A program made the translations under genes and the position numbers. Positions 10,044 to 21,344 of a DNA stretch of 64,000 nt are shown here, one piece after another (position 1 is the first letter of the stretch; the number at the start of each line of letters is the position of its first letter). The notes beneath the pieces are model-generated. The model was given only the letters and a program-made list of their open reading frames with translations. It did not search any database and had not been told where the DNA came from. Source of the DNA: Streptomyces sp. SCL15-4 (GTDB lineage Bacteria; Actinomycetota; Actinomycetes; Streptomycetales; Streptomycetaceae); the NCBI RefSeq assembly GCF_033366695.1, contig NZ_JAOBTQ010000001.1, positions 3,658,001 to 3,722,000 on the forward strand. The letters are read 5' to 3'.

Positions 10044-11611
10044 TTGGCCGCCTCCACCTCGGGCTGGGGGTCCTTCTTGTGTACGTCGGACAAGGTCTGC
10101 TTGACCGCCGGGTCGACGATGTCCGTGACCGGCTTCGGATAGACGCCCAGGAAGATCAGCAGCACGATCAGCGGGGCCACGACCAGCACCTCGCGCGCGC
10201 GCAGGTCGGGCATCGACGAGATCCCGGGTTTCACCGGGCCCGTCATCGTCCGCTGGTACAGCACCAGGGTGTACAGGGCGGCGAGGACGATGCCGAAGGT
10301 GGCGATGACGCCGATCACCGGATAGCGCGTGAACGTGCCGACCAGCACCAGGAACTCGCTGACGAACGGGGCGAGACCGGGCAGCGACAGCGTGGCCAGG
10401 CCGCCGATCAGGAAGGTGCCGGCGAGCACCGGGGCGACCTTCTGCACTCCTCCGTAGTCGGCGATCAGCCGCGAGCCGCGCCGGGAGATGAGGAAGCCGG
10501 CGACGAGCATCAGCGCGGCGGTGGAGATGCCGTGGTTGACCATGTAGAGCGTGGCGCCGGACTGGCCCTGGCTGGTCATCGCGAAGACGCCCATGATGAT
10601 GAAGCCGAAGTGCGAGATCGACGCGTAGGCCACCAGGCGTTTGATGTCCCGCTGGCCGACGGCGAGCAGCGCGCCGTAGATGATGCTGATGAGCGCGAGG
10701 ACGAGGATCACGGGCGTCGCCCACTTGCTGGCCTCCGGGAACAGCTGGAGGCAGAAGCGGAGCATCGCGAACGTGCCCACCTTGTCGACCACCGCGGTGA
10801 TCAGGACGGCGACGGGTGCGGTGGCCTCCTGCATGGCGTTGGGCAGCCAGGTGTGCAGCGGCCACAGCGGCGCCTTCACCGCGAAGGCGAAGAAGAAGCC
10901 GAGGAACAGCCAGCGTTCGGTGCCGGTCGCCATGTGCAGCGAGCCGTTCGCGCGGGCGTCGGCGATCTCGGTGAGCGAGAAGTTCCCGGCGACCACGTAG
11001 AGACCGATCACCGCGGCCAGCATGATCAGGCCGCCGGCCAGGTTGTAGAGGAGGAACTTCACCGCCGCGTACGACCGCTGGGTGGCGGCCGTCTCCTCCC
11101 CGTGCGCGTGGGCACGGTCCCCGAAGCCGCCGATGAGGAAGTACATCGGGATGAGCATGGCTTCGAAGAAGATGTAGAAGAGGAAGACGTCGGTGGCCTC
11201 GAAGGAGACGACCACCATCGCCTCCACCGCCAGGATCAGCGCGAAGAAGCCCTGGGTGGGCCGCCAGCGGCGGCTGCCGGTCTCCAGCGGATCGGCGTCG
11301 TGCCACCCGGCCAGGATGATGAACGGGATCAGCAGGGCGGTCAGCGCGATCAGCGCCACCGCGATGCCGTCGACGCCCAGTTCGTACCTGACCCCGAAGT
11401 CCCTGATCCAGGAGTGGTTCTCGGTGAGCTGGTAGCGGGCGCCGTCCGGGTCGAAGCGGACCAGGACGGTGACCGCCAGGGCGAGTGTGGCGAGCGAGAC
11501 GAGCAGCGCCAGCCACTTGGCGGCGGTGCGCTGCGCGGCCGGTACGGCGGCCGTGGCGACGGCCCCGAGGGCCGGGAGCGCCGCCGTCGCTGTCAGCAGG
11601 GGAAAGGACAT
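10040..11611 (-). CDS. nuoM: NADH-quinone oxidoreductase subunit M
   Basis: The second antiporter-like proton-translocating subunit of complex I (523 aa, about 14 helices). The conserved Glu is in FLFYIFFEAMLIPMYFLIG, and the channel Lys is in FAVKAPLWPLHTWLPNAM. The quinone-oxidoreductase family domain spans about residues 130-430. The C-terminus is hydrophilic (VHKKDPQPEVEAAK). The ATG at 11611 lies five bases after the nuoL stop. Confidence 0.95.
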   Translation of the reverse strand: MSFPLLTATAALPALGAVATAAVPAAQRTAAKWLALLVSLATLALAVTVLVRFDPDGARYQLTENHSWIRDFGVRYELGVDGIAVALIALTALLIPFIILAGWHDADPLETGSRRWRPTQGFFALILAVEAMVVVSFEATDVFLFYIFFEAMLIPMYFLIGGFGDRAHAHGEETAATQRSYAAVKFLLYNLAGGLIMLAAVIGLYVVAGNFSLTEIADARANGSLHMATGTERWLFLGFFFAFAVKAPLWPLHTWLPNAMQEATAPVAVLITAVVDKVGTFAMLRFCLQLFPEASKWATPVILVLALISIIYGALLAVGQRDIKRLVAYASISHFGFIIMGVFAMTSQGQSGATLYMVNHGISTAALMLVAGFLISRRGSRLIADYGGVQKVAPVLAGTFLIGGLATLSLPGLAPFVSEFLVLVGTFTRYPVIGVIATFGIVLAALYTLVLYQRTMTGPVKPGISSMPDLRAREVLVVAPLIVLLIFLGVYPKPVTDIVDPAVKQTLSDVHKKDPQPEVEAAK

Positions 11612-11616
11612 CGGTA

Positions 11617-13563
11617 TCAGACCGCCCTCATCAGCAGGGTCGCGGCGACCAGGAGTGCCGCGCCGCCGAACATCGAGACCGCGTAGGAGCGGGCGAAGCC
11701 GTTCTGGAGCCGGCGCAGCCGTCCGGACAGGCCGCCGAAGCCGGCCGCCGTGCCGTTGACGACGCCGTCGACCAGGCTGTGGTCGAGGTACACCAGAGAG
11801 CGCGTCAGGTGCTCGCCGCCGCGCACCAGGACCACGTGGTTGAAGTCGTCCTGGAGCAGGTCGCGGCGGGCCGCGCGGGTGAGCAGCGAGCCGCGCGGGG
11901 CGACGGCCGGGACGGGCTTGCGTCCGTACTGCGCCCAGGCGAGGGCGACGCCGACGACCAGGCACACCATGGTGGCGCCGGTGATCACCCCGGCGCTGAG
12001 CGGCGCGTCGCCGTGATCGTGCCCGGTGACCGGCTCCAGCCAGTGCAGGAAGCGGTCGCCGACGCTGAAGAAGGCGCCGCCGAAGACCGAGCCGACGGCG
12101 AGGACGATCATCGGGATCGTCATGGTCTTCGGAGACTCGTGCGGATGCGGTACGGCATGCTCGCCCCCGGTCTCGGCGGCCGGCTCCACGCTGGGCTCGG
12201 CCGGGGACGGGGCCGGTGCCTCGCGCCACCGCTCCTCTCCGAAGAAGGTCATCAGCATCACGCGCGTCATGTAGAAGGCGGTGATGGCCGCGCCCAGCAG
12301 GGCCGCGCCGCCGAGGATCCAGCCCTCGGTGCCGCCCTTGGCGAACGCCGCCTCGATGATCTTGTCCTTGGAGAAGAAGCCGGACAGGCCCGGGAAGCCG
12401 ATGATGGCGAGGTAGCCGAGGCCGAAGGTGACGAAGGTGACCGGCATGTACTTGCGCAGGCCGCCGTAGCGGCGCATGTCGACCTCGTCGTTCATGCCGT
12501 GCATCACGGAACCGGCGCCGAGGAACAGCCCGGCCTTGAAGAAGCCGTGCGTCACCAGGTGCATGATCGCGAAGACGTAGCCGACGGGACCGAGTCCGGC
12601 GGCGAGGATCATGTAGCCGATCTGCGACATGGTCGAGCCGGCCAGCGCCTTCTTGATGTCGTCCTTGGCGCAACCGACGATCGCACCGAACAGCAGCGTG
12701 ACCGCGCCGACCACGGTGACGGCCAGCTGGGCGTCGGGCGCGGCGTTGAAGATCGCGCCGGAGCGGACGATCAGATAGACGCCCGCGGTCACCATGGTCG
12801 CCGCGTGGATGAGGGCGGAGACCGGCGTCGGACCCTCCATGGCGTCCCCGAGCCAGGACTGCAGCGGCACCTGGGCGGACTTGCCGCAGGCGGCGAGCAG
12901 CAGCATCAGGGCGATCGCGGTGAGCCTGCCCTCGGAGGCGTCCCCGGTGTGCGTGAGGACCGGGCCGAAGGCGAAGCCGCCGAAGGTGGTGAACATCAGC
13001 ATGATCGCGATCGACAGGCCCATGTCGCCGACGCGGTTGACCAGGAACGCCTTCTTCGCGGCCGTGGCGGCGCTGGGTTTGTGCTGCCAGAAGCCGATCA
13101 GCAGGTACGAGGCGAGGCCGACACCCTCCCAGCCGACGTACAGCACCAGGTAGTTGTCGGCGAGGACGAGCAGCAGCATCGCCGCGAGGAACAGGTTCAG
13201 ATAGCCGAAGAAGCGGCGGCGCCGCTCGTCGTGCGCCATGTACCCGACCGAGTACAGGTGGATCAGCGAGCCGACGCCCGTGATGAGCAGGACGAACGTC
13301 ATCGACAGCTGGTCCAGGCGGAAGGTGACGTCCGCCTGGAAGCCGGCCACCGGGACCCAGCTGAACAGGTGCTGGGTCAGGGTGCGGTGTTCGGCGCCCT
13401 TGCCGAGCAGGCCGGCGAAGAGGACGAGCCCGAGGGCGAAGGAGACGAACGACAGCAGGACGCCGATCCAGTGGCCGCCGCGGTCCAGGCGCCGGCCGCC
13501 GACCAGGAGGACGGCCGCTCCGAGCAGGGGTGCCGCGATGAGCGGCGCGATCAGGTTCTCCAC
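11617..13563 (-). CDS. nuoL: NADH-quinone oxidoreductase subunit L
   Basis: The distal proton-pumping subunit (648 aa), containing the antiporter core and the long lateral amphipathic helix near the C-terminus. Motifs: [21 protein letters not shown] with the essential Glu, then [20 protein letters not shown] with the channel Lys, then [18 protein letters not shown] with the conserved His. A charged insert rich in Pro, Glu and His (about residues 445-470) interrupts the region before the last helices. The start is GTG at 13563, shortly after nuoK. Confidence 0.95.
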   Translation of the reverse strand: MENLIAPLIAAPLLGAAVLLVGGRRLDRGGHWIGVLLSFVSFALGLVLFAGLLGKGAEHRTLTQHLFSWVPVAGFQADVTFRLDQLSMTFVLLITGVGSLIHLYSVGYMAHDERRRRFFGYLNLFLAAMLLLVLADNYLVLYVGWEGVGLASYLLIGFWQHKPSAATAAKKAFLVNRVGDMGLSIAIMLMFTTFGGFAFGPVLTHTGDASEGRLTAIALMLLLAACGKSAQVPLQSWLGDAMEGPTPVSALIHAATMVTAGVYLIVRSGAIFNAAPDAQLAVTVVGAVTLLFGAIVGCAKDDIKKALAGSTMSQIGYMILAAGLGPVGYVFAIMHLVTHGFFKAGLFLGAGSVMHGMNDEVDMRRYGGLRKYMPVTFVTFGLGYLAIIGFPGLSGFFSKDKIIEAAFAKGGTEGWILGGAALLGAAITAFYMTRVMLMTFFGEERWREAPAPSPAEPSVEPAAETGGEHAVPHPHESPKTMTIPMIVLAVGSVFGGAFFSVGDRFLHWLEPVTGHDHGDAPLSAGVITGATMVCLVVGVALAWAQYGRKPVPAVAPRGSLLTRAARRDLLQDDFNHVVLVRGGEHLTRSLVYLDHSLVDGVVNGTAAGFGGLSGRLRRLQNGFARSYAVSMFGGAALLVAATLLMRAV

Positions 13564-13578
13564 GATTCTTCCGACCCC

Positions 13579-13878
13579 TTACAGCTTCATCAGGCTGGCG
13601 TCGTCGACCGAGGCCGAGTGGCGGGTGCGGAACAGCGACACGATGATCGCGAGGCCCACCACGACCTCCGCGGCGGCGACGACCATCGTGAAGAAGGCGA
13701 TGATCTGGCCGTCGAGATTGCCGTGCATCCGGGAGAAGGTGACGAACGCGAGGTTGCAGGCGTTCAGCATCAGCTCGACGCACATGAAGACCACGATGGC
13801 GTTGCGCCGGATGAGGACGCCGGTCGCGCCGATCGTGAACAGCAGGGCGGCGAGGTAGAGGTAGTTGACCGGGTTCAC
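13579..13878 (-). CDS. nuoK: NADH-quinone oxidoreductase subunit K
   Basis: A small three-helix complex I subunit (99 aa). Both buried glutamates needed for proton transfer are visible: one in [16 protein letters not shown] (about residue 35) and one in [13 protein letters not shown] (about residue 70). The GTG start at 13878 overlaps the nuoJ stop by four bases. Confidence 0.95.
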   Translation of the reverse strand: MNPVNYLYLAALLFTIGATGVLIRRNAIVVFMCVELMLNACNLAFVTFSRMHGNLDGQIIAFFTMVVAAAEVVVGLAIIVSLFRTRHSASVDDASLMKL

Positions 13879-14720
13879 TTCGACGCCTCCTCGGGCCGCT
13901 TGAACGTCTCCGGTTTGATCGCCCTGCGTTCCAGGCGTTCCTCCGCGCGCTGTTCCAGCGCCCGCAGGTCGTTGAGCGCCTCGCTGGACACGTCCCGGAT
14001 CTGGCCGCGGGCGCGCAGCGTCTTGCTGACGGTCAGCTCGGACGGGGTGCCGTCGGGCAGCAGGCCCGCGACGTCGACCGCGTTGTGCCGGGCGTAGACG
14101 CCGGGGGCGGGCAGCGGCGGGATGTACGTGCCCTCGCGGATGCGCTGTTCGGACAGCTCGCGCTGGGTCCTGGCGCGCTCCGTGCGCTCGCGGTGGGTGA
14201 GCACCATGGCACCGACGGCGGCCGTGATGAGCAGCGCGCCGGTGATCTCGAAGGCGAAGACGTACTTGGTGAAGATGAGGGACGCGAGGCCCTCGACGTT
14301 GCCGTTGGCGTTGGCCCGGCCGGTGCCGGCGAACTCCTTCAGGGAGGCGTTGCCGATGCCGGCGAGCAGCAGGACGCCGAAGCCGGTACCGCACAGCAGG
14401 GCCAGCCAGCGCTGGCCCTTGATGGTCTCCTTCAGGGAGTCCGCGGCCGTGACGCCGACGAGCATCACCACGAACAGGAACAGCATCATGATCGCGCCGG
14501 TGTAGACGACGATCTGCACGACGCCGAGGAAGTAGGCGCCGTTGGCGAGGTAGAACACCGCCAGGACGATCATGGTGCCGGCGAGGCAGAGCGCGCTGTG
14601 CACGGCCCTCTTCATGAAGACGGTGCACAGGGCGCCGATCACCGCGACGGTGCCGAGGACCCAGAACTGGAAGGCCTCACCGGTGGAGGTGGTGTAGGCG
14701 GCGAGGTGCTGCGCGCTCAT
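13875..14720 (-). CDS. nuoJ: NADH-quinone oxidoreductase subunit J
   Basis: A five-helix membrane subunit of complex I (281 aa). Residues 1-180 are the NuoJ core, with the pi-bulge helix region [18 protein letters not shown]. Residues from about 180 to the end are a soluble, highly charged extension ([19 protein letters not shown] through [18 protein letters not shown]) not found in E. coli NuoJ (about 184 aa) but, as I recall, usual in actinobacteria. ATG at 14720, overlapping the nuoI stop. Confidence 0.94.
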   Translation of the reverse strand: MSAQHLAAYTTSTGEAFQFWVLGTVAVIGALCTVFMKRAVHSALCLAGTMIVLAVFYLANGAYFLGVVQIVVYTGAIMMLFLFVVMLVGVTAADSLKETIKGQRWLALLCGTGFGVLLLAGIGNASLKEFAGTGRANANGNVEGLASLIFTKYVFAFEITGALLITAAVGAMVLTHRERTERARTQRELSEQRIREGTYIPPLPAPGVYARHNAVDVAGLLPDGTPSELTVSKTLRARGQIRDVSSEALNDLRALEQRAEERLERRAIKPETFKRPEEASK

Positions 14721-15367
14721 CGGCCGATCACCTCCTGCGAGGCCGGCTCGTCCTCGCCGAAGGTGGCGGCGGCCTCCTCGGGAGCCTCTCCCTTGGAGAC
14801 GGCGGTCTGCCGGACGGTACCGGGCGCGGCATGGGTGACCAGGCCGCGGTAGTAGTCCTGTTCGTCGGTCCCCGGGAAGATGGCATGCGGGGTGTCGACC
14901 ATGCCCTCTTCGAGGCCGGCGAGCAGCTGTTCCTTGGTGTAGATGAGGTTGGCGCGGCTGGAGTCGGCCAGTTCGAACTCGTTGGTCATCGTCAGCGCGC
15001 GCGTGGGGCACGCCTCGATGCACAGTCCGCACAGGATGCAGCGGGCGTAGTTGATCTGGTAGACGCGGCCGTAGCGCTCGCCCGGCGAGTAGCGCTCCTC
15101 GTCGGTGTTGTCGGCACCCTCCACATAGATGGCGTCGGCGGGGCAGGCCCAGGCGCACAGCTCGCAGCCGACGCACTTCTCCAGGCCGTCCGGATGGCGG
15201 TTGAGCTGGTGCCGTCCGTGGAACCGCGGAGCCGTGGTCTTCTTCTGCTCCGGGTACTGCTCGGTCAGCCGCTTCTTGAACATGGCCTTGAAGGTCACGC
15301 CGAAGCCGGCGACGGGGTTCTGGAAGCCGGGCTTGTTCTGCCCGGACTCCTGAGGCTCCTCAGCCAT
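14717..15367 (-). CDS. nuoI: NADH-quinone oxidoreductase subunit I
   Basis: The peripheral-arm ferredoxin-like subunit (216 aa) carrying clusters N6a and N6b. The two 4Fe-4S motifs are [20 protein letters not shown] (about residue 55) and [16 protein letters not shown] (about residue 98). A roughly 60-residue acidic C-terminal tail follows the domain. The ATG at 15367 was chosen over a longer frame because a near-perfect AAAGGAGG ribosome site precedes it. The start overlaps the end of nuoH by eight bases. Confidence 0.95.
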   Translation of the reverse strand: MAEEPQESGQNKPGFQNPVAGFGVTFKAMFKKRLTEQYPEQKKTTAPRFHGRHQLNRHPDGLEKCVGCELCAWACPADAIYVEGADNTDEERYSPGERYGRVYQINYARCILCGLCIEACPTRALTMTNEFELADSSRANLIYTKEQLLAGLEEGMVDTPHAIFPGTDEQDYYRGLVTHAAPGTVRQTAVSKGEAPEEAAATFGEDEPASQEVIGR

Positions 15368-16724
15368 CGGACGCCTCCTTTCCATCCGAAGATCCGTCAC
15401 TGACAGTGTCCGGCCCGCCACTGGCAATCAACTCCCGCTCGCGCCGCGGGCGGCGCCTGGGCACGGGTGGCACCTGCTGGCCGGGCAGCGGCGGGACGGG
15501 GAATCCGCCCGCCATGGGGTCGAAGACCGGCTCCTGGGCGGCGGGCTGCCCGGCGGTCCTGTTCTTCTCGCGGAACATGTCGGCGACGAAGGAGACGAGC
15601 AGCAGGGCGAGGACACCGCCGCCGACGTAGAGGGCGATGTCGGCGAAGTCGTAGTTCTCGTTGCGCAGCGCGCGGACGGTCGCGACGAGCATCAGCCAGG
15701 TCACCGAGACCGGGATGAGGACCTTCCAGCCGAGCTTCATCAGCTGGTCGTAGCGCACGCGCGGGAGCGTGCCGCGCAGCCAGATGAAGAAGAACAGCAG
15801 CAGCTGCACCTTGACGACGAACCAGAGCAGCGGCCACCAGCCGTGGTTGGCGCCCTCCCAGAAGGTGCTGATCGGCCAGGGCGCGCGCCAGCCGCCGAGG
15901 AAGAGGGTGGCGGAGACGGCCGAGACCGTCACCATGTTGACGTACTCGGCGAGCATGAACATCGCGAACTTGATCGAGGAGTACTCGGTGTTGAAGCCGC
16001 CGACCAGGTCGCCCTCGGACTCCGGCATGTCGAAGGGGGCGCGGTTGGTCTCGCCGACCATCGTGACGATGTACAGGATGAAGGAGACCGGCAGCAGCAG
16101 GATGTACCAGCGGTCGGCCTGCGCCTCCACGATCCTGGACGTCGACATCGACCCCGAGTAGAGGAACACGGAGGCGAACGCGGCGCCCATGGCGATCTCG
16201 TAGGAGATCATCTGCGCGCAGGAGCGCAGGCCGCCGAGGAGCGGGTAGGTGGAGCCGGAACTCCAGCCCGCGAGCACGATGCCGTAGATGCCGACCGAGG
16301 CGACCGCGAGGATGTATAGCATGGCGATCGGCAGGTCGGTGAGCTGCATCGTGGTGCGGTGGCCGAAGATCGAGATCTCGTTGCCGGCCGGTCCGAAGGG
16401 GATCACCGCGATCGCCATGAAGGCGGGGACGGCGGCGACGATCGGCGCGAGGACGTAGATCACCTTGTCCGCGCGTTTGACGACGAGGTCCTCCTTGAGC
16501 ATCAGCTTGATGCCGTCGGCGAGCGACTGGAGCATGCCCCAGGGGCCGTGCCGGTTGGGGCCGATGCGCAGCTGCATCCAGGCGACGACCTTGCGCTCCC
16601 ACACGATGGAGAACAGCACGGTCACCATCAGGAAGGCGAAGCAGAAGACGGCCTTGACGACGACCAGCCACCACGGGTCGCGGCCGAACATCGAGAGGTC
16701 TTCCGCGGCGAGGTAGGCGTTCAC
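15360..16724 (-). CDS. nuoH: NADH-quinone oxidoreductase subunit H
   Basis: The membrane subunit at the interface with the peripheral arm, lining the quinone chamber (454 aa, eight helices). The conserved acidic loop [20 protein letters not shown] and the [19 protein letters not shown] segment are present. Beyond about residue 370 there is a proline- and arginine-rich tail ([19 protein letters not shown]) of about 80 residues with a Ser/Asp-rich end, absent from the roughly 325-aa E. coli protein. The GTG start at 16724 overlaps the nuoG stop by four bases. Confidence 0.95.
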   Translation of the reverse strand: MNAYLAAEDLSMFGRDPWWLVVVKAVFCFAFLMVTVLFSIVWERKVVAWMQLRIGPNRHGPWGMLQSLADGIKLMLKEDLVVKRADKVIYVLAPIVAAVPAFMAIAVIPFGPAGNEISIFGHRTTMQLTDLPIAMLYILAVASVGIYGIVLAGWSSGSTYPLLGGLRSCAQMISYEIAMGAAFASVFLYSGSMSTSRIVEAQADRWYILLLPVSFILYIVTMVGETNRAPFDMPESEGDLVGGFNTEYSSIKFAMFMLAEYVNMVTVSAVSATLFLGGWRAPWPISTFWEGANHGWWPLLWFVVKVQLLLFFFIWLRGTLPRVRYDQLMKLGWKVLIPVSVTWLMLVATVRALRNENYDFADIALYVGGGVLALLLVSFVADMFREKNRTAGQPAAQEPVFDPMAGGFPVPPLPGQQVPPVPRRRPRRERELIASGGPDTVSDGSSDGKEASDG

Positions 16725-19222
16725 GCCTCCACCTCCTTGTGGGCCGTGCCGGCGAGGGCCGGGCCGATGCGGACGAGGGAGCCGGGCCGGGCCCCGCTGT
16801 CGGAGGCGACGCCGCCGCCGGTGGAGTTCAGCGGGAGCCAGACCACCCGGTCGGGCATCTCGGTGATCTCCAGCGGCAGTTCGACCGTGCCGGCGGGGCC
16901 GGTGACGGCCAGGGTGGCGCCGTTCTCGACGCCCGCCTCGGCGGCCGTGGCCGCGGACAGGCGCGCGCGGGCGGCGTGCCGGGTTCCGGCGAGCGCCTCG
17001 TCGCCCTCCTGCAGCACGCCCTGGTCGAGCAGGAGCCGGTGCCCGGCCAGTACGGCCTCGCCGGCCGCCGGCCGGGGCAGGGCGCCCGCGGATTCCATGG
17101 GGGCCAGGGCGCGCGGGCCGTCCCAGAGGCCGAGCCGGTCGATCTCCGCGCGGGTGGTGCGCAGGTCCGGCAGGCCCAGGTGGGTGTCCATGGCGTCGGC
17201 GAGCATGTGCAGCACGCGGGTGTCGGCCGGGGCGGGCCGGCGGGTCATCTGGTCGGGCTTGAGCGCGGCCTCGAAGAAGCGGACGCGGCCTTCCCAGTTG
17301 AGGAAGGAGCCGGCCTTCTCGGCGACCGCGGCGACCGGCAGGACGACGTCGGCGTGCGCGGTGACCTCGCTGGGCCGCAGCTCCAGCGACACCAGGAAGC
17401 CGACGTTCTCCAGCGCCTCCCGCGCGCGGGCCGGGTCGGGCAGGTCGGCGACCTCCACCCCGGCGACCAGCAGCGCGGACAGTTCGCCGGCCACGGCGGC
17501 CTCGACGATCTGGTGCGTGTCGCGGCCGTGGCCCGCGGGCAGTTCGGCGAGCCCCCAGACGGCGGCGACCTCCTGCCGTGCGCGCGGGTCGGTCGCGGGC
17601 CGTCCGCCCGGCAGCAGCGAGGGCAGCGCGCCGGCCTCGACGGCGCCGCGCTCACCGGCCCGGCGGGGAATCCACACCAGCTCGGCGCCGGTCGCGGCGG
17701 CGGCGCGCACGGCGGCGGTCAGGCCGCCCGGGACCGCGGCCAGCCGCTCGCCCACGACGATGACGGCGCCGTCGGCGCGCAGCGCCTCGGCGGCACGGGT
17801 GCCCGGCTCCTCCAGGCCGACGCCGCCGGCGAGGGCGTCCAGCCACTCGGTCTCGGTGCCGGGAGCGGCCGGCAGCAGCGTGCCGCCGGCCTTCTCCAGG
17901 CCCCGGGTGGCGTGCGTGGCCAGCGCGAACACCCGCTGCTTGTGCTTGCGCCGGGCCTTGCGCAGCCGCAGGAAGACGCCGGGTGCCTCCTCCTCCGACT
18001 CGAAGCCGGCCAGCAGCACGGCGGGCGCCTTCTCCAATGAGGTGTACGTGACGCCCGTGCCGTCCAGGTCGCGGCCGTGGCCGGCGACCCGGGCCGCGAG
18101 GAAGTCGGCCTCCTCGCCGCTGTGCACGCGGGCGCGGAAGTCGATGTCGTTGGTGTCGAGCGCCACCCGCGCGAACTTGCTGTAGGCGTAGGCGTCCTCG
18201 ACGGTCAGCCGGCCGCCGAGGAGGACACCGGCCCGGGAGCGCGCGGCGGACAGGCCCTCGGCCGCCGCCTGGAGCGCCTCGGGCCAGGAGGCGGGCTCCA
18301 GCACGCCGTCTGCGTTGCGGACCAGCGGCGTGTCGAGGCGGTCGCGCTGCTGCGCGTAGCGGAACGCGAAGCGTCCCTTGTCGCAGATCCACTCCTCGTT
18401 GACCTCGGGGTCGTTGGCGGCGAGCCGCCGCATGACCTTGCCGCGCCGGTGGTCGGTGCGGGTGGCGCAGCCTCCGGCGCAGTGCTCGCACACCGACGGG
18501 GAGGAGACGAGGTCGAAGGGGCGGGAGCGGAAGCGGTAGGCGGCCGAGGTGAGCGCGCCGACCGGGCAGATCTGGATGGTGTTGCCGGAGAAGTACGACT
18601 CGAACGGGTCACCCTCGCCGGTGCCGACCTGCTGGAGCGCGCCCCGCTCGATCAGCTCGATCATGGGGTCGCCCGCGATCTGGTTGGAGAAGCGGGTGCA
18701 GCGGGCGCACAGCACGCACCGCTCGCGGTCGAGCAGCACCTGCGTGGAGATCGCGACGGGCTTCTCGTAGGTCCGCTTGCGTCCCTCGAAGCGGGACTCG
18801 GCCCGGCCGTGCGAGACGGCCTGGTTCTGCAGCGGGCACTCGCCGCCCTTGTCGCAGACCGGGCAGTCCAGCGGGTGGTTGATGAGCAGCAGCTCCATCA
18901 CGCCGTGCTGGGCCTTCTCGGCGACCGGGGAGGTGAGGTGGGTCTTGACGACCATGCCGTCCGTGCAGGTGATCGTGCAGGACGCCATCGGCTTGCGCTG
19001 GCCCTCGACCTCGACGATGCACTGCCGGCAGGCGCCGGCCGGGTCCAGCAGGGGGTGGTCGCAGAAGCGGGGGATCTCGATGCCGAGCTGTTCGGCGGCG
19101 CGGATCACCAGGGTGCCCTTGGGCACGCTGGTCTCGATGCCGTCGATGGTCAGCGTGACGAGGTCTTCCGGCGGGACCGCCGCCTCGCCCCCGCCGGCGG
19201 GGGCGCTCGTGGTCACGGTCAT
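16721..19222 (-). CDS. nuoG: NADH-quinone oxidoreductase subunit G
   Basis: The large iron-sulfur subunit of complex I (833 aa). It begins with a 2Fe-2S domain (N1b: [15 protein letters not shown] then C), followed by the His-ligated cluster N5 ([19 protein letters not shown]) and N4 (CVLCARC then CPVGAL). A molybdopterin-oxidoreductase-like domain follows. Near residue 247 the pattern CEHCAGGC is followed 27 residues later by Cys in [10 protein letters not shown], the CX2CX3CX27C signature of the extra cluster N7 known in E. coli and Thermus. Molybdopterin-binding residues are not expected to function. ATG at 19222, overlapping nuoF. Confidence 0.95.
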   Translation of the reverse strand: MTVTTSAPAGGGEAAVPPEDLVTLTIDGIETSVPKGTLVIRAAEQLGIEIPRFCDHPLLDPAGACRQCIVEVEGQRKPMASCTITCTDGMVVKTHLTSPVAEKAQHGVMELLLINHPLDCPVCDKGGECPLQNQAVSHGRAESRFEGRKRTYEKPVAISTQVLLDRERCVLCARCTRFSNQIAGDPMIELIERGALQQVGTGEGDPFESYFSGNTIQICPVGALTSAAYRFRSRPFDLVSSPSVCEHCAGGCATRTDHRRGKVMRRLAANDPEVNEEWICDKGRFAFRYAQQRDRLDTPLVRNADGVLEPASWPEALQAAAEGLSAARSRAGVLLGGRLTVEDAYAYSKFARVALDTNDIDFRARVHSGEEADFLAARVAGHGRDLDGTGVTYTSLEKAPAVLLAGFESEEEAPGVFLRLRKARRKHKQRVFALATHATRGLEKAGGTLLPAAPGTETEWLDALAGGVGLEEPGTRAAEALRADGAVIVVGERLAAVPGGLTAAVRAAAATGAELVWIPRRAGERGAVEAGALPSLLPGGRPATDPRARQEVAAVWGLAELPAGHGRDTHQIVEAAVAGELSALLVAGVEVADLPDPARAREALENVGFLVSLELRPSEVTAHADVVLPVAAVAEKAGSFLNWEGRVRFFEAALKPDQMTRRPAPADTRVLHMLADAMDTHLGLPDLRTTRAEIDRLGLWDGPRALAPMESAGALPRPAAGEAVLAGHRLLLDQGVLQEGDEALAGTRHAARARLSAATAAEAGVENGATLAVTGPAGTVELPLEITEMPDRVVWLPLNSTGGGVASDSGARPGSLVRIGPALAGTAHKEVEA

Positions 19223-20565
19223 GCGTTCACCTCCGGGCGGTCCGCCCAGGCCGTGGACTTGGCCGGGTCGAAGGGGCAGCCCCGGCCCGTGATGTGCTGT
19301 TCGTACTCCTCGCGGAAGTACTTCAGCGAGGAGAAGATCGGGGACGCGGCGCCGTCGCCGAGGGCGCAGAAGGACTTGCCGTTGATGTTGTCGGCGATGT
19401 CGGCGAGCTTGTCGAGGTCGGACATGACGCCCTTGCCGGCCTCGATGTCCCGCAGCAGCTGCACCAGCCAGTACGTCCCCTCGCGGCAGGGCGTGCACTT
19501 GCCGCAGGACTCGTGGGCGTAGAACTCGGTCCAGCGGGTCACGGCCCGCACCACGCAGGTCGTCTCGTCGAAGCACTGCAGCGCCTTGGTGCCGAGCATG
19601 GAGCCGGCGGCGCCGACGCCCTCGTAGTCGAGCGGGACGTCGAGGTGTTCGTCGGTGAACATCGGCGTGGAGGAGCCGCCCGGTGTCCAGAACTTCAGCC
19701 GGTGGCCTGGCCGCATGCCGCCGCTCATGTCGAGGAGCTGGCGCAGGGTGATGCCGAGCGGGGCCTCGTACTGTCCGGGGCTCGCGACATGGCCGCTGAG
19801 CGAGTAGAGCGTGAAGCCCGGGGACTTCTCGCTGCCCATCGACCTGAACCAGTCCTTGCCGTTTTTCAGGATCGCGGGAACCGAAGCGATCGACTCGACG
19901 TTGTTCACCACAGTGGGACAGGCGTAGAGGCCTTCCACGGCGGGGAAGGGGGGACGCAGTCGCGGCTGGCCACGGCGGCCTTCGAGCGAGTCGAGCAGCG
20001 CGGTCTCCTCACCGCAGATGTACGCGCCGGCGCCGGCGTGCACGGTGAGCTTCACGTCGAGTCCGCTGCCCAGGATGTCCTCGCCGAGGTAGCCCGCCGC
20101 GTAGGCCTCGCGCACGGCCTCGTGCAACCGCCGCAGTACGGGGACGACCTCGCCACGCAGATAGACGAAGGCATGCGACGACCTGATGGCGTAGCACGCG
20201 ATCACGATGCCCTCGATGAGGCTGTGCGGGTTCGCGAAGAGGAGCGGGATGTCCTTGCACGTCCCGGGCTCCGACTCGTCGGCGTTGACCACGAGGTAGT
20301 GCGGCTTCCCGTCGCCCTGCGGGATGAACTGCCACTTCATCCCGGTCGGGAAGCCCGCCCCGCCGCGGCCTCGCAGCCCGGACTCCTTGACGTAGGCGAT
20401 CAGGTCGTCCGGCGACATGGCGAGGGCCTTGCGGAGCCCCTCGTACCCTTCGTGCCTGCGGTAGACGTCCAGACTCCAGGACCGGTCCTCGTCCCAGAAG
20501 GCCGACAGCACGGGCGCGAGCAGCTTCTCCGGGCTCGGGTCCTTGACCTCCGACACCACGGTCAT
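19219..20565 (-). CDS. nuoF: NADH-quinone oxidoreductase subunit F
   Basis: The NADH-binding flavoprotein subunit (448 aa). The FMN/NADH site [16 protein letters not shown] is near residue 60. The second glycine-rich region, [20 protein letters not shown], is near residue 175. Cluster N3 ligands are in [13 protein letters not shown] (about residue 350) plus the Cys of [10 protein letters not shown]. It transfers hydride electrons from NADH into the iron-sulfur chain. The ATG at 20565 shares its A with the nuoE TGA stop (TGATG). Confidence 0.96.
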   Translation of the reverse strand: MTVVSEVKDPSPEKLLAPVLSAFWDEDRSWSLDVYRRHEGYEGLRKALAMSPDDLIAYVKESGLRGRGGAGFPTGMKWQFIPQGDGKPHYLVVNADESEPGTCKDIPLLFANPHSLIEGIVIACYAIRSSHAFVYLRGEVVPVLRRLHEAVREAYAAGYLGEDILGSGLDVKLTVHAGAGAYICGEETALLDSLEGRRGQPRLRPPFPAVEGLYACPTVVNNVESIASVPAILKNGKDWFRSMGSEKSPGFTLYSLSGHVASPGQYEAPLGITLRQLLDMSGGMRPGHRLKFWTPGGSSTPMFTDEHLDVPLDYEGVGAAGSMLGTKALQCFDETTCVVRAVTRWTEFYAHESCGKCTPCREGTYWLVQLLRDIEAGKGVMSDLDKLADIADNINGKSFCALGDGAASPIFSSLKYFREEYEQHITGRGCPFDPAKSTAWADRPEVNA

Positions 20566-21344
20566 CACTCCCCCTCCTCTTCGGCCTGGTCCGCCGGCGG
20601 GACGTCGGACTGCCGGACCCGGGGATGGACGACGCGCGCGGGCGCGGCCTCTCCCTTGGCCAGGCGCAGGCCCACCAGCGACGCGGGGCCCGCGCTGCCG
20701 CCCTCCTCGACGGCCCCGGGCCGTTCGTCGGGGAAGCCGGCCAGGATCCGCGCGGTCTCCTTGAAGGTGCACAGGCGCGCGCCGCGCGTGGGCTGTACGG
20801 CACGCCCGGCCCGCAGGTCGTCGACCAGGTGCCTGGCGCTCGCCGGGGTCTGGTTGTCGAAGAACTCCCAGTTGACCATCACGACCGGCGCGTAGTCGCA
20901 GGCCGCGTTGCACTCGATGTGCTCCAGGGTGACCAGGCCGTCGTCGGTGGTCTCGCCGTTGCCGACGCCCAGGTACTCCTGGAGGGCCTCGAAGATCGCG
21001 TCGCCGCCCATCACCGCGCACAGCGTGTTGGTGCACACGCCGATCTGGTAGTCGCCGGAGGGCCTGCGCCGGTACATGGAGTAGAAGGTGGCGACCGCGG
21101 TGACCTCGGCCGTGGTCAGGCCCAGCATGTCCGCGCAGAACCGCATGCCGGTGCGGGTGACGTGGCCCTCCTCGGACTGCACGAGGTGGAGCAGCGGCAG
21201 CAGGGCGGAGCGGGAGTCGGGGTAGCGCGCGATCACGTCGCGCGCGTCCGCCTCCAGCCGGGCCCGGACGTCGTCCGGGTAGGCCGGTGCGGGCAGTTCG
21301 GGCATGCCCAGGCTGATGCCCCGCTCCGAAGAAGAGGTGGTCAC
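20565..21344 (-). CDS. nuoE: NADH-quinone oxidoreductase subunit E
   Basis: A thioredoxin-fold subunit with the 2Fe-2S cluster N1a (259 aa). Ligands are visible in [12 protein letters not shown] and [15 protein letters not shown]. An N-terminal helical bundle precedes the domain ([16 protein letters not shown]). A C-terminal extension of about 70 residues, rich in Ala, Arg and acidic residues, follows, where E. coli NuoE (166 aa) ends. The start is GTG at 21344, overlapping the nuoD stop. Confidence 0.95.
   Translation of the reverse strand: MTTSSSERGISLGMPELPAPAYPDDVRARLEADARDVIARYPDSRSALLPLLHLVQSEEGHVTRTGMRFCADMLGLTTAEVTAVATFYSMYRRRPSGDYQIGVCTNTLCAVMGGDAIFEALQEYLGVGNGETTDDGLVTLEHIECNAACDYAPVVMVNWEFFDNQTPASARHLVDDLRAGRAVQPTRGARLCTFKETARILAGFPDERPGAVEEGGSAGPASLVGLRLAKGEAAPARVVHPRVRQSDVPPADQAEEEGE

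Noticed and set aside
10040..13783. Giant fused nuoM-K frame
   Set aside because: The frame is simply open upstream of the real nuoM start; NuoL and NuoK are read in other frames with intact motifs.
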